A stretch of DNA of 64,000 nucleotides from Xanthoparmelia taractica (Eukaryota; Ascomycota; Lecanoromycetes; Lecanorales; Parmeliaceae). The DNA is taken from positions 1-64,000 of the forward strand of contig JANQBS010000069.1 in assembly GCA_033085395.1 (NCBI GenBank), in the 5' to 3' direction. Below the pieces are notes generated by a model. The model made no database searches. It had not been told where the DNA came from and worked only from the letters and a program-made list of their open reading frames with translations. The position numbers were made by a program, and so were the translations under genes. Shown here piece by piece: positions 32,767-42,900 of the stretch; the first letter of the stretch is position 1; the number at the start of each line of letters is the position of its first letter.

Positions 32767-35700
32767 TCACTTCTCGCCCTTCTTCTCGAAGAGACTGTCG
32801 AGCTTCTCGTCATCCTCAAGATAAATGAATGGCCTGCTGGTTTTCTTGTCGAGCCTGACTTCCCCAAAGAGACGGAGAATGTCATCGACCGTGAGCTTTG
32901 CCATAACAGACTTGTCATCCATTGCTTGACTGATCAATGCGTTTTTCTTTAATTGCATGTCCATCAGCTTGCCATCCACTGAGTTGTTGACGATGAATCT
33001 TGTTATGAAGGTCTCGGACTCTTGGCCTATGCGGTACACGCGACAGAAGGCTTGCTGCTCCACGCAGTTGTTGAACCACGGGTCTGTAGAGACAACTTTA
33101 GAAGCCATGCTTAAATTCAAACCGATACCACCGCACTTCAGGGAGGCGATCATGATCTTCATATCGCCGTCTTCTTCAAAGTCTTTGATCGCTTTGTCGC
33201 GACTTTGGTGCGACATCAATCCGTTGTAAGTGCAAAACCTCCACTTCTTCTTCAGACAGACTTTCTCCAGGATTCGCATGATCAAGTGGAATTGACTGAA
33301 GATGATAATCTTCTTATCTGGCTCTCCCTCCAACCACTTTTCGACTTGCGTTCGCACTGCCGTAATTTTCGCAGACATCACAAGCTTGTTCTCATGAAAG
33401 ACCCACTCCATGTTGATCTTCTTAGGTCTCTTTTTGAGGTCAGCCATTTCATTGAGCAGCCAACGGTCGTCCCATTCTAGTTCTTTCAGACCGGCGCAAG
33501 GCTCGGCTCCCTTGAAGGCCACACCACACACCAGACAAGCCGTCTCATCTCGGTCTTCCGCAGATGCTTTGTTGGCTAGGCCTTCAAGACATTCTTCGCA
33601 ATAGACGTGCAGACAGCTTGTCACCACGGGGCTCTCAGGCGGGTCCCCACATGACTGGCATTGGGTACGATTCCTAAGTTCGGGCCAATTAGATTTGGTC
33701 TTCAAAGACTTGAGGTAGCTGCTAAATTTGGCTGCAAGCTCGCCAGACGGCACTTCCTCAGACTCTTCGGGCTCTTCCACCACTTCTGGCTTCGCTTCTA
33801 TCATGCGTCTCAGCGCTGATAGCAAGTTTCGATCGTTCTTGTTCGCTAGAGTTGCGCCACGAATAAATTCTTGTTCCATATTGTCGATGCTTTCAAGGTC
33901 CAGGAGTTCTGCTAAAACCTCTTGGACTAGGAACATGTGACTACATATCTGCCGTAGCCGAAGGAAAGCATGCTGGCAAGCAGTCAGTATCAGAGGGTCA
34001 GTAGCCGAGTTTTCGACACATACCAAACCAAGGCCCGGATGTTTCTCGATCGTTCCATTTGCGGAGGCCCTGTTGTTGTCAGATAGGAGAAAATCAAAAG
34101 AAGATAAGAGAATGCTTACCTGTTCAAGGCACCGACGAACTTCTTGAACACTCGTCGATAAATAGCTTTCTCCACGGGGCTGAACTCGATGTCGATCGTC
34201 CTCTGATGGTGTTTTGGCAACTTCACAATCGGCGCTCCAAGAACGGTGTCTTTGAGTGTCCTCCTGCACATAATTTGATCCAGGAGACAATGCAATCGCG
34301 AGTTGCAATCATCGTTGTCTGGTTTACAATAACTATCCTGAAAGTCGCTGAAAGAACCGGTGTAGGGGACCCGTAAGAACCTGAAGTATGGATACAGCTC
34401 TTCCACGGTATTGTATATTGGGGTACCACTGACACACCACCTATGCTTTGCCATCAAAGCTCTGCATGCAATGGAGGTCTGGCTCTTGTGGTTCTTGATC
34501 GCTTGAGATTCTGCTCGTTGGTGTCAACACATGAAGTCGATTTCTGCAGTATCACACTAACCATCGAGTACTATTGATAAAGTCAGTTTGGCCAATCCAA
34601 GATGTAATGGCAATGTTGCAGAAGCTTACCGATTCTGTAGAATCGGGCTTGGTGGAGTGCATCCTTCTCCTGGTTCCATTGCTTCTCCCACCAGGCTTTC
34701 AACTCTTGCTCGCCGCGGATGTCTTCAGGTACGTCAAGTTTGGGGTATGATTTGACGACCTTTGCGAAAATCAGCTTGCCCCTTGATTCGATGGAGATCA
34801 CGATTTATGACCCTACCTCTTGGTACGTCGTAAGACTAATTCGTTAGCAAAGTCAACGTATCCAGGGCAGAAGCTTACATGATATCTTGTTGCTGCATGA
34901 CACGAACCGTGGCCCTGCCAGAAACTCTGTCTGTAGCATGGTGCTTCAAAACAGCGTCTAAATCAGTGTGCTTTTCTATTTCTCGCTCCCCTAACCCAAG
35001 TAAGAAAAGCGTCGATTGGAACGAATCTGGGATTCAAGACTCACACTGTACCAATAGCCCTGGAGTGCATACTATCAAAGTAGCCCTGTGTTTCTCGTCA
35101 CGAGATGGGTTAGCTGTCAATAAGGCCAAAGTCGTAATTGTTCTGCCCAGTCCCATCGCATCCGCCTTCAGGTTATCCGAATTCAGTATCCTTTCTTTGA
35201 GGTAATCAAGGGGGATTGGACTTACTAAAATGCCACCCAATGGCTCTTCGCCCCCTGTCTCGCGTTCGACGAGAAAGGCAGCACCGAGCACTTGGTGGTG
35301 ACGGAGCGATGATTTCAAGCCGGGAAGTTTCCAATGGTCGTCACCATCTGCCTTGCAAGACCCTTTGAGGTTTCTACCAAGGGTCTCAGTCGCCTTCAAA
35401 ATACGGTTCTTTTCGGAGATGGCATCTTTTTCAGTTGTTCCCAAAGGAACACTAGCAACAAGGGCTGCAAGTGCTTTCTGCTTGTTCTTAAGACCAGAGA
35501 CAGGCAATGCTTCTCGATTGAGATTCGTATCTGCATCTTCGTAGACATTGCTCGTGAGCAGACTGTTCAAATTGTTCAGGTGACCAGCTTTGTTAGGCTT
35601 GCGCCTCGTCTTCTTCGGTCCATCCTTCCTGCCACCCTTGTCTTTCGTACCTTTGCCTTTGCCCTTTCCCCCAGATGCCTTGCGAATATATTCTTCAAGG

Positions 35701-36938
35701 CCCGCCATCATATTGGCTTCCTGCTCCTGATCTAATCCCTGATGAGCTTGTTTGCCTTTGCTATTAGGCTTGCGATGCTTTACGCTCCGAGAGTCCGGGT
35801 TCTCATCTTACGCATTGATATCGTCAAAGGCGCGTCGCTTGGGACGAGAAGTTGTTGCTAATGGGGGGGATACAAAGAGGCCGTCGTCAGAATTGTCATC
35901 GTCACTGTAGCCGCGAGCGTTCTCATATTCAGCCTTGAGCCTCGCAAGGCGAAGTCTCTCAGCTTTCTCAGCTTTTGTGAACTCGATGTCATTGTGCACT
36001 GTATTCGTCTCTGCTTTGACTTTTGCATTGTAGCTTTTCTTGAGAGCTCGAAACTCCTTGCCGTTATCTTCATCCGGAGTTTTATCATCATTCATCCGGG
36101 CGGACTCATTGTTGTTGACAGGAAGCTTCGGAAGCTGCGGGCCTTGGTGCTCGAGGCTATTGACTGCTCCTCGCTTGGCTGAGGGTTCAGGGATACCGTT
36201 GTTCCGTCGACGAGCCTGAAGGTAGGCTTCCTGTGCTCGCATGACTGCAGAACGATCGATAGGTGGGCGCCTGGCCTTGGAATCAAGTCCTTTGAGGAAA
36301 GACTTGCCTAAATTAAGCCCTGAAGCAGCACTTGGCTCATTATCAGAATCAAGCTCAATCACACGATCATCCATCTTCGCCCAAAGGAACTCAACCTCGT
36401 CGTCCTCCTTCTTGATAGGCACTAGGCTTCTATCTCGTCGTAGCATCGGTACATCATCATCCTCATCACTTTCTAAGATGGAAATGGTATCGTCTGACAT
36501 CTTGGTGCCATACTTGTAGATAGAGTCTGGATCCTCCGTATCAGAGATCTCAACGGGGTCGTCAATGGTGTTCGTGGGAATGCCTAAGGTTAAAGGCTCA
36601 TCTAGAACCTCCTTTTTGATCGTACAAGGCTTCTGTTTGCGACGTGAGACTGAATTGGCATTCGTCACAACAGGCTTTGCAAGAGTATCGCACAGCTCCA
36701 TCGTTGCACCTTGCGGGTCATCTGTGGTAACTGAAATTTGATCTTGCGGACCTCCCATGTCCGCAATTGGGGCCGTATACGATGATTTGGCAAACTCACT
36801 GTCGAAGTCGGGTATAGCTAAGTCCATTTGCTCAACCGGGACTTGTATACCAAGAAGGTCATCATAGTTTTCAGGCTCTTGGCTATTGGATGCAATCGGA
36901 GACGCTCCGTCGAACGGATCGCCATTGTTGAAATCCAT
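32767..36938 (-). CDS. SNF2-family ATPase with RING finger (Rad5/HLTF-like), Walker A lysine reads as arginine
   Basis: A chromatin or DNA-repair translocase of the RING-containing SNF2 group. Ten exons encode about 1,231 residues. Introns: 35761-35811, 35166-35225, 34991-35044, 34836-34878, 34760-34816, 34571-34629, 34511-34561, 34070-34119, 33973-34023. Exon 7 is only 9 bases (34562-34570). The start is ATG 36938; residues 1-380 are acidic and low-complexity with short DDD/EDDDV runs. Motif I spans a splice and reads GIL-ADAMGLGRT, with R562 (35142-35144) where the ATP-binding lysine is expected. Motif II reads VLDESQAIKN. A C3HC4 RING (CQSC...CLHVYCEEC...CLVC) lies between the helicase halves. 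Motifs V-VI are present (SLKCGGIGLNL, QQAFCRVYRIGQ). ATPase activity is doubtful, although the rest of the domain looks intact. It lies in tandem upstream of MCM6. Confidence 0.9.
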
Positions 36939-37921
36939 AGTGGCTGAGTCTTGAAGGACCGCGAACACTCGTTAGTAGATCGGCCTTGGAAAGAGAGAGC
37001 CATGAGTGGCGAAAATACTGAATGGTGAAGTGAACATACCTGGCGGACCGACCTAAGGACAAGGAATTTTTTTTTCCAAAGTGGACCGTGACTGTCGATG
37101 TGGGGTCTTTGCCAGATTGGTTGAGAATCGTAAGGTAGATGCACCGAGATGGAATTGAGAGTGAGAAGGCTTTAGGAAGTTTAGGAGATAGAGAAGTGAA
37201 AGCAAGCGAAGAATGGATGATGGGTAAAGTGAGACTTAGAATGATTCTAGGGAAAATGTCTGAGCGTCCTGGGGACGTTGAAGTGTCTGATGGATCGAGA
37301 GGTAAGTCAAGAGTTAATGGTAAGATGATTGGCGTAGTTGGGCTGACCCCGCTCAAGACCAACAATGAGAAATGTCAAAGTTGAAGCGAAGAGTCTACAT
37401 AGGACAAGGATGATGCTTGTGTTGCGGAGTAATAGGAAGAGTGCGGAAGATGTATAAGCATTGAAGAGGCAAGGAGGGAGGTGTATGCGTAAAGAAGTGA
37501 GGATGGAAGGTGCATGCGTGAGGCAGAGTCTGGGTGTACATCCCGTCAAAGTTGCAGAGATGATTTAGCTATGGCTGAGAGCCTCATAGTGGTGGGTCAA
37601 GTCTTTCCAGGGCTATCCCATCAAATCTACGGATTCCATGGTTAACCATGAGGAGTATACTTGTTCATCGTAACGTCACGCCAATCTTGTGGGCATGTCG
37701 ACGTTCAAGCAAGGAAATGCTGCCCAGCAATGCTTCAAAGAAGACAAGAATGATGTCCCGACGTAGGAATTTGAATGATAAATGCAATCTGCTGACCTCA
37801 ACTCAAGCGATCAAGGGGGTGCTAGTCATTATCAAAGCCTGCGTTTTTTGGGTCTGGAGGCCTTGGGCACCTGCTCCGTCCTTGGACTGCGGCCAGAAGA
37901 CGTCATAGATTGAGGAAGACG
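36939..37921. other. Intergenic region between the SNF2 and C2H2 genes
   Basis: It contains the promoter of the SNF2 gene and the 3' end of the zinc-finger gene. Short antisense frames (36883-37384) look like chance. No element is recognised. Confidence 0.5.
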
Positions 37922-38848
37922 CTACCTCAGCTCATTGGGTTGGTCGGTCGTGTGATTGTGAGCTCCTATGACGCGTTCCTTGAACTCCCACGCATCTTTG
38001 AAGATAACACTAGTGGTACACCCTTCCAAATGGCACCGACAAGGCAGCAAGACCTTGACTGTATGCTCTTTCGTCGCTGGGTAATAAGGCTTTTTTTCAG
38101 CAGCGGTCGGTAATCCATGGTTCCGTGAAAGGTGGGCGCTGTAACCATGTTGGGTGCTGTATGCTGAGCTGGAGGTGCACCGCGGGAATAGACAGCGCGT
38201 TGAGAATCTGACAGTGTGCTGCTTTGTCTTATGGGGATTGAATTTCATTGAGTTCTCAAACACTTCAGTCGAGTCGCAACCTTCTTCGTCGCAGCGCTTT
38301 GGGACCCATAGGTGAGCTTCGTCAACATGATAACGGAGCTGTCTGCGAGTTTTGAATCTGTGGTGGCAATAAGTGCATTCGAATTTTGTGTCCAGAGAAG
38401 CCATGACCTTCAGCTTCTCAACCTTCTCGTCGGTACATACCGTTTCATGAGTGAGTAGGTGACCGTGGACTATCGTCTCAAAGGTGCAGCCTTCAACCGT
38501 CTTGCAATGGTGAACAAACGGCATCGGTAGATCCCGCGAGTTCCCCAAAGGCATGACTGGTTCGATGCTGCCGTCATAATCCTTGTTCTGTTCCTTGAGT
38601 TTGTTCCATGTCTTTGCGAAATTGGTGTTCGTACTGACATTGATCGTAGGGTATAGCCCGACGAAATCCGTCGCACTCAAGTCGTTATGCATGTCTTTGA
38701 GATGACCTTGCGTTGCAAAGTCCTCAAGCTGCGCGGTTTGGGATGAGCCAGTTGGCAGGAAGAGCATGTTTTCAAGACTGTCCAGTTTCCCTTGGTTAAC
38801 GCTGTTCTCAAACATCCCTTCGTTCAGTAGACGTGGGTCAATGGTCAT
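37922..38848 (-). CDS. Multi-finger C2H2-type zinc-finger protein
   Basis: A single exon encodes 308 residues from ATG 38846-38848. The first ~110 residues are acidic and without motif. Then come about five C2H2-like fingers with irregular spacing: HCKTVEGC...HGHLLTHE, the most regular one CTYCHHRFKTRRQLRYHVDEAH, CDEEGCD...HKTKQH, CLFPRC...HLSRNH, and CRCHLEGC...GAH. This pattern is common in fungal nuclear proteins of unknown role; DNA binding is likely but no target can be named. Residues about 35-105 are repeated in the neighbouring ORF at 39013-39810, so this gene has been part of a local duplication. No intron is needed. Confidence 0.75.
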   Translation of the reverse strand: MTIDPRLLNEGMFENSVNQGKLDSLENMLFLPTGSSQTAQLEDFATQGHLKDMHNDLSATDFVGLYPTINVSTNTNFAKTWNKLKEQNKDYDGSIEPVMPLGNSRDLPMPFVHHCKTVEGCTFETIVHGHLLTHETVCTDEKVEKLKVMASLDTKFECTYCHHRFKTRRQLRYHVDEAHLWVPKRCDEEGCDSTEVFENSMKFNPHKTKQHTVRFSTRCLFPRCTSSSAYSTQHGYSAHLSRNHGLPTAAEKKPYYPATKEHTVKVLLPCRCHLEGCTTSVIFKDAWEFKERVIGAHNHTTDQPNELR

Positions 38849-39012
38849 GTCATCTTCTCGACTTCGGGCATTGCATTGATCTCAGTTGCGCTTTTTTGGC
38901 GGAGGGGTTTGGCCTTTAAGGCCTTGGTTGGTGACTCTGGCTCCGCGGTGGTTAAGTGATTCTGCAACCTTTCACGCCTAATGGAATCACCAGCTTGCCG
39001 CCTTGGATCATT

Positions 39013-39810
39013 TTAGTTGCGATTTGCTTCCGTTGGCTCCAGTTGTGTTTGCCATGCGTTGACTTCTGTAGCAGATATAGGGGCTTTGACGACAGCATGA
39101 GCGGATGTTGAGCCGAATTGAGGTGCCAAAGGATCGACCCACTGATTCTGCACTCGGTCGTTGTAGAGTAGCTGTGTGGGATCTTCAACGTACTTCTGGG
39201 TGGTGCCATTCCGGTACGACCGTTCAGTGTGACCTAAAGATTGGCGTACCTCATTGGTAACCAAACCTTGTCCAGACGTGGCCTCCAGATGAGCTACATC
39301 CTTTGCATGCCCTCCTCCGAGCGCATGCACATATACCCGAGTGAGTATGTTCGATACCAAGCCCATCTTCTTCAGCGACTCAAGAGCCTGGCAGGTGAGG
39401 GCCGCTTTGTCGAGAAGCCATCGATCAGTCCCGCCATCTTCTGAAGCGCGAAAGGCAGGACACACAGGACGATATGGGAAATTCAAGATAATGCGTCGAT
39501 CCGAGCGTGCGGAAGCGAGTGTAAGTATGTCTGTGACCGTGGAACCTTCCATCAACCCGTGGCGTAGGGTATATGTGATTAGCAACATGGGCATTGCTGG
39601 TCCAATACTTTCGTCATACTCCTTGTTCTGTTCCTTGCATGCTTTTGCGAATTTCGTGTGCATGTTAACGTTGATTGCAGAGCACAGCCCGACGAAATCA
39701 GTTGCACTCAGGTTGTCATCCATGTCTGGTAGATGAGCCTGCGGAGCGAAGTCCTCAAAACGAGCAGTCTGGGATGCTTTGGTAGTTATTGCACAAAACC
39801 TGTAGGTCAT
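39013..39810 (-). CDS. Hypothetical ORF sharing its N-terminal segment with the neighbouring zinc-finger gene; possibly decayed
   Basis: An open frame of 265 codons from ATG 39808-39810. Residues ~13-75 resemble residues ~35-105 of the C2H2 protein next door: both have SQTA..EDFA.Q.HL.DM and LSATDFVGL, followed by NFAK/KFAK and KEQNK.YD.SI. After that point the protein sequences stop matching, and this ORF has no C2H2 fingers. Its C-terminal ~190 residues match nothing I know (for example YNDRVQNQWVDPLAPQFGS). It may be a duplicated gene that broke or fused to unrelated sequence, or a diverged paralogue with an intron I cannot place. Confidence that it makes a protein is modest. Confidence 0.4.
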   Translation of the reverse strand: MTYRFCAITTKASQTARFEDFAPQAHLPDMDDNLSATDFVGLCSAINVNMHTKFAKACKEQNKEYDESIGPAMPMLLITYTLRHGLMEGSTVTDILTLASARSDRRIILNFPYRPVCPAFRASEDGGTDRWLLDKAALTCQALESLKKMGLVSNILTRVYVHALGGGHAKDVAHLEATSGQGLVTNEVRQSLGHTERSYRNGTTQKYVEDPTQLLYNDRVQNQWVDPLAPQFGSTSAHAVVKAPISATEVNAWQTQLEPTEANRN

Positions 39811-39991
39811 GCTTCTCCATGAATATGACCGCTATCCATGGAAAATCTCCATCCTCATGGTACTGTCACACCCATAGCATGAGCAAACGCCCATCAACTC
39901 CATGGAAAAATGCCTAATATTACACCGCCACCAATGCCAATCCAACATCAATTTAGCATCGGTTGTGGCTATACACCCAGATCATACATCA

Positions 39992-42900
39992 CTATGCTCC
40001 CTCAATAATCCTCGTATTCATCTCTGGCTTTTTATTTCCTCCTTCTTTCTTGTCCTTCGACAGCAAGCTTCCCGGTAACGCCAACGTAGGTATGCTACTC
40101 TCATTGAACGGCGTCTCTGGCCCTTTCAATGGCGTCTTTGTGCCCATCGACGGCGTACTGGGGACCGATGTCGAAGACTTATGCAGGATCTCTGTGTAGA
40201 ACGTCTCCAATGCGTCCACATCCATGCAGAAAGTCTCAAAGTCCTTCTTGATGGCTTCGGGTGTTGTGAATGCCGTCGCAGCTCCAGACCGCGTGAAACC
40301 AGTGGAAATTGTTGGGGCCATGATTGGTGTTCGAGCTTTATGCGACGCTGCCATAACAGAGGTTGTGCCTAGACTGGCACGCACAGACGGTGAATTGTAT
40401 GGCGAAGCATGCGGAGAGCGACGATGATTGCTACGATGGGGGGTGGAGCGGAAGAACCCCATGTCACGATCTTGCCCCGGGTCTCCGGAAATTTCTGACT
40501 GGTTTGTATCATGATAGGATGCGTTGGAGGCATTACGATTGTTGTACAACCTATTGGCCAAGAGCAAGAAGTCGCCGTCGTTTGTAATCTGTGCGATGAC
40601 CGTGCCTGAGCGATGGATGTATTGCGGGTAGCGGTACTCAGGCTTGCCCCAGGAATAGGTGACGTCGACGTCTGCTGGAAAGTCAGAAGCGGCCTCGAAG
40701 TCAAGGACAAAGCTGAATCGTTTCAGGATTGCTATCTGATAGAGATGCTTTTCGGGTCGAGGTTGGGGAGTGAAGGTAGTTGTGTCGGGAAAGAAGCTTT
40801 GGGGCTGTTTTGAGGGTGGTTGTTGTGCGAGTTTCACAAGATAAGGTGCGCGGAACGGATGCATGTTGCTAAACGAACAAGCTTCTCCGAGTGGTACTTC
40901 CACGAGACGTAGACCAAACCTGTCGACGGATGTCGCCCATGAGATGACGGCATCTTGAATGAGCTTTGGCGTTGTATTCATCCACTCGATTCGAATATGA
41001 TAACAATTGTCGGGATTGTGCAGTCTATCGTAGTGCAGATTGATCAATTCCGGTCTATACGATCGCTTACGATGGTCCACGTCATACAGCAGACACTTGC
41101 TGAGGGCGACACTCAGATTGTTCTTCTTTCCGGTGGACGTACCTAAGTCTGCATCTGGGTTCGAAACACCGGTTGAGCTTGCGCGAGAGCGGCCCACCGT
41201 AGGGAGCTCTTTAGGAGCGTCCTCCGACATTGGAGTTGATGGCACCGATGCTTTGCCTCTTCCAAACCAACCCCTAGACTCTGGGCGAGGCGTACGGTAC
41301 TGGTCCGCGATTTGGTAGAAGTAGTTGCCGTCGCGGAAATTGTGACGTTGCTCAACATGCTGGAACATGCCGCTCTGCATGAGCTCATTACCTAGCTCTA
41401 CAGCTTCATCTCGGGTATCGACATCTTTAAAGTTCTGCAATAGCCAAGTGGTCAAGTCGAAGCCAATAAAACAATTATAATGTAGTCTCAAATGCCATCT
41501 TCGATCCAGCATACGAACCCCTTTGTCCGTTTGTATAGTTTCGGCGAGGGACGCAATGTTGAGGTTTGAGCGCTGGTAGAGGTCCGACTCTGGAAGCAAT
41601 TGCACTGGTCTCCCGCCGGCATCTCCTTCCGCGACGTTCTCTAGCTCGGCCGCAACGATGGCAGAAGAGTTCCTTGTCTGGTACAAGATGTCCAGTGGGT
41701 TTGCATCTTTACGGTTTCGTAAATGCATCTGGAAACGACGCTCCTCTGGAGGATTGTATCGAAACTTCTGCCACACTTGGCTAAGCTTCCTGATTCCCTC
41801 CAGCCTGATCTCTTCTTCGTTATCCTCGTTCATCGGACGGAGCGGACGGCGCGTGTTAGAAGGAGGGTCCACTGGGATCAGTACGAATCGAGCGCGCCAA
41901 GGCCGTAGGGTCTCAACAAATTCTTTCGCTTGAGGCCTTTCGTGGCCCAAGATGAAGGAGTCCATCACCTTCCAATCGAAATTCCCTCGCTGTGGAACAA
42001 TTGATATTTCATGGATATCATAATGAGAGGCCAACATAGAACAAATAGCTGGTCTGTATCGCATCGATTTAGCCTCGGCGTGTTTGGCTGCAACAGCACC
42101 ATGACGAATGAGCTGGGTGACTTCGACTTTGGTTTGGTCGGACCGCGTAAGCTTGTGAATAGTGCTACCTCGTGACAGAAAGATCACGGATGCAACCTCG
42201 GCCAGCACCTGCCCATTAAAGATGTTGAGAGACTGCAAGGCCGGCAGCTTTGTACTCTCCGCAATACGTGGACCGACAACAATTTGGAAGCCACGCGAAA
42301 TGCGAAAACCGAGCATCTCGGTGACCAGCGATCGAGGGGTCTCTGATAGATCCGCATTCTCCGGGAGTTCGACCTCGTAAACGCTCTTTTGATACTCTTC
42401 CGCAAGCTGCTCGGCGGAAGGGAATTCCTCGGTAGTGAGTGGGACTGCGGCAGGAGAGCACAAAGATTTCCACTTGATCTGTGAGGTTGGCAGAGGACGC
42501 GGAAAAATGTGCTGCCACCTTCCAAGCCGGCTAGCCAATGCTGTCTTTGTCTTTGAAGGATTGGAGGGGTTCAGCATCGTTAGCCAAGGGGCCAGCGTTG
42601 TACTGGGCGACAGTATCGCAGATGGCATGTGAAGATCGTCGGAAAGTCCGTGATACGATGTAGACGTCGTCCGGTCATCTTCCCGAAGGTCTTGCAAAGC
42701 TTTGAGTCTATCGCTGGGTTGAGCGGCTGCCTCAAGTTGTTGAGGTTTTTGAACACCTGTTCTCGTAGATCCGCCATCACCGCTCACACGTATGGCTGTA
42801 GGTTTTCTAATTGGGATTGGTCTTGAAGTCTGCTGCGGCTCAGAGTCGGAGGATTGTGGCAAGTCGTGGACTCTTGGATTGGCTTTGTGCGTAATAGATT

